Part shown: one piece after another, positions 4,782 through 5,076 of the stretch
How the letters are laid out: each line of letters opens with the position of its first letter
How positions within the stretch are numbered: position 1 is the stretch's first letter
Assembly: GCA_025458465.1 (NCBI GenBank)
Contig: JALOSK010000171.1
Span: 1 to 5,076 of the forward strand
Reading direction: 5' to 3'
DNA length: 5,076 nt
Source of the DNA: Sandarakinorhabdus sp.
Lineage (GTDB): Bacteria; Pseudomonadota; Alphaproteobacteria; Sphingomonadales; Sphingomonadaceae
Position numbers and translations under genes: made by a program
The notes under the pieces: generated by a model
Seen by the model: the letters and a program-made list of their open reading frames with translations, nothing else
What the model was told of the DNA's origin: nothing
The model's database searches: none

Positions 4782-5076
4782 GCTATCGCCTTGGAGTTGA
4801 TGTCGGTGGGACCTTCACCGATCTGATCGTGATTGACGAGGCGACGGGCCGCGCCGTGCGCGACAAGGTGCCTTCCACCCCGCATGATCCATCGGAAGCG
4901 GTGATCGCCGGCGCCCGCCAGCTGTGCGCGAAGGCCGGAATCTCCGCTGCCGATCTGTCGTTGTTCCTGCACGGAACGACGGTGGCCACCAATGCCGTGC
5001 TGGAGCACAAGATTGCCCGCGTTGGCCTGATCGTCACCGAAGGCTATCGCCACATATTGCAGATCGCCCGCAGCCT
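4778..5076 (+). CDS. Hydantoinase/oxoprolinase family subunit A (HyuA-like), N-terminal part, runs off the window
   Basis: First 99 residues of an ATP-using enzyme of the HyuA family (N-methylhydantoinase, 5-oxoprolinase, caprolactamase and acetone/acetophenone carboxylase relatives), normally about 650-700 residues and paired with a HyuB subunit. The start reads MSYRLGVDVGGTFTDLIVID; the GVDVGGTFTD block is the first phosphate loop of the ASKHA ATPase fold. LHGTTVATNAVLEHK (about 64-78) followed by VGLIVTEGYRHILQIARS is the conserved second block of the hydantoinase A N-terminal domain. GTG at 4778 overlaps the lyase stop as GTGA, and CGGAG (4766-4770) stands 7 nt before it, a clear translational-coupling arrangement. 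Family members either open a cyclic amide with ATP or carboxylate a ketone after phosphorylating it. Which applies cannot be told from the N-terminus. A HyuB gene is expected just downstream, outside the window. Confidence 0.92.
   Translation, partial: MSYRLGVDVGGTFTDLIVIDEATGRAVRDKVPSTPHDPSEAVIAGARQLCAKAGISAADLSLFLHGTTVATNAVLEHKIARVGLIVTEGYRHILQIARS

Noticed and set aside
1..5076. CRISPR array, tRNA or rRNA gene, insertion sequence or attachment site
   Set aside because: No spaced repeats, no tRNA or rRNA-like stretch, no transposase sequence and no terminal inverted repeats were seen; the window is almost fully explained by five protein genes.

Overview
The window looks like a piece of an alphaproteobacterial chromosome, most likely from a sphingomonad. 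It is GC-rich. It carries a TonB-dependent receptor of the long plug-and-barrel type typical of Sphingomonadales next to a FadR-type regulator and catabolic enzymes. The taxonomic assignment is inference from gene style; no rRNA or marker gene is present.

Layout, left to right. (1) Positions 1-2317, minus strand: a TonB-dependent outer-membrane receptor. Its 5' two thirds is an intact open frame (stop at 341), but the conserved C-terminal barrel continues in a different frame from about 432 down to the window edge. The family's usual ~20 residues between the two blocks are missing, so the gene looks broken by an out-of-frame deletion, or the sequence is wrong there. (2) Positions 2318-2474: a 157-bp divergent intergenic region with the palindrome TTGTATACAA. 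(3) Positions 2475-3152, plus: a GntR/FCD-family regulator. (4) Positions 3128-3763, minus: an isochorismatase-fold cysteine amidohydrolase close to the N-carbamoylsarcosine/maleamate amidase branch; its 3' end overlaps the regulator tail to tail by 25 bp. (5) Positions 3764-3821: a 58-bp divergent promoter region with the same palindrome, extended to TTTGTATACAAA. (6) Positions 3822-4781, plus: an HMG-CoA-lyase-like DRE-TIM metallolyase. (7) Positions 4778-5076, plus, running off the window: the start of a hydantoinase/oxoprolinase (HyuA, ATP-dependent) subunit, overlapping the lyase stop by 4 bp.

How it fits together. The 12-bp string TTGTATACAAAA occurs in both divergent regions in the same orientation and is the obvious candidate operator of the local GntR regulator. 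If so, one regulator controls the receptor, itself, the amidohydrolase and the lyase-HyuA operon. The cluster would be a single regulon for uptake and breakdown of one substrate: outer-membrane import, ATP-dependent opening (or carboxylation) by a HyuA/HyuB-type enzyme, amide or carbamoyl hydrolysis, and C-C cleavage of an acyl-CoA. The enzyme classes suggest a nitrogen-containing compound such as a cyclic amide or imide, but the substrate cannot be read from this window. The combination with an HMG-CoA-lyase homologue does not match a textbook hydantoin or creatinine pathway that I can name.
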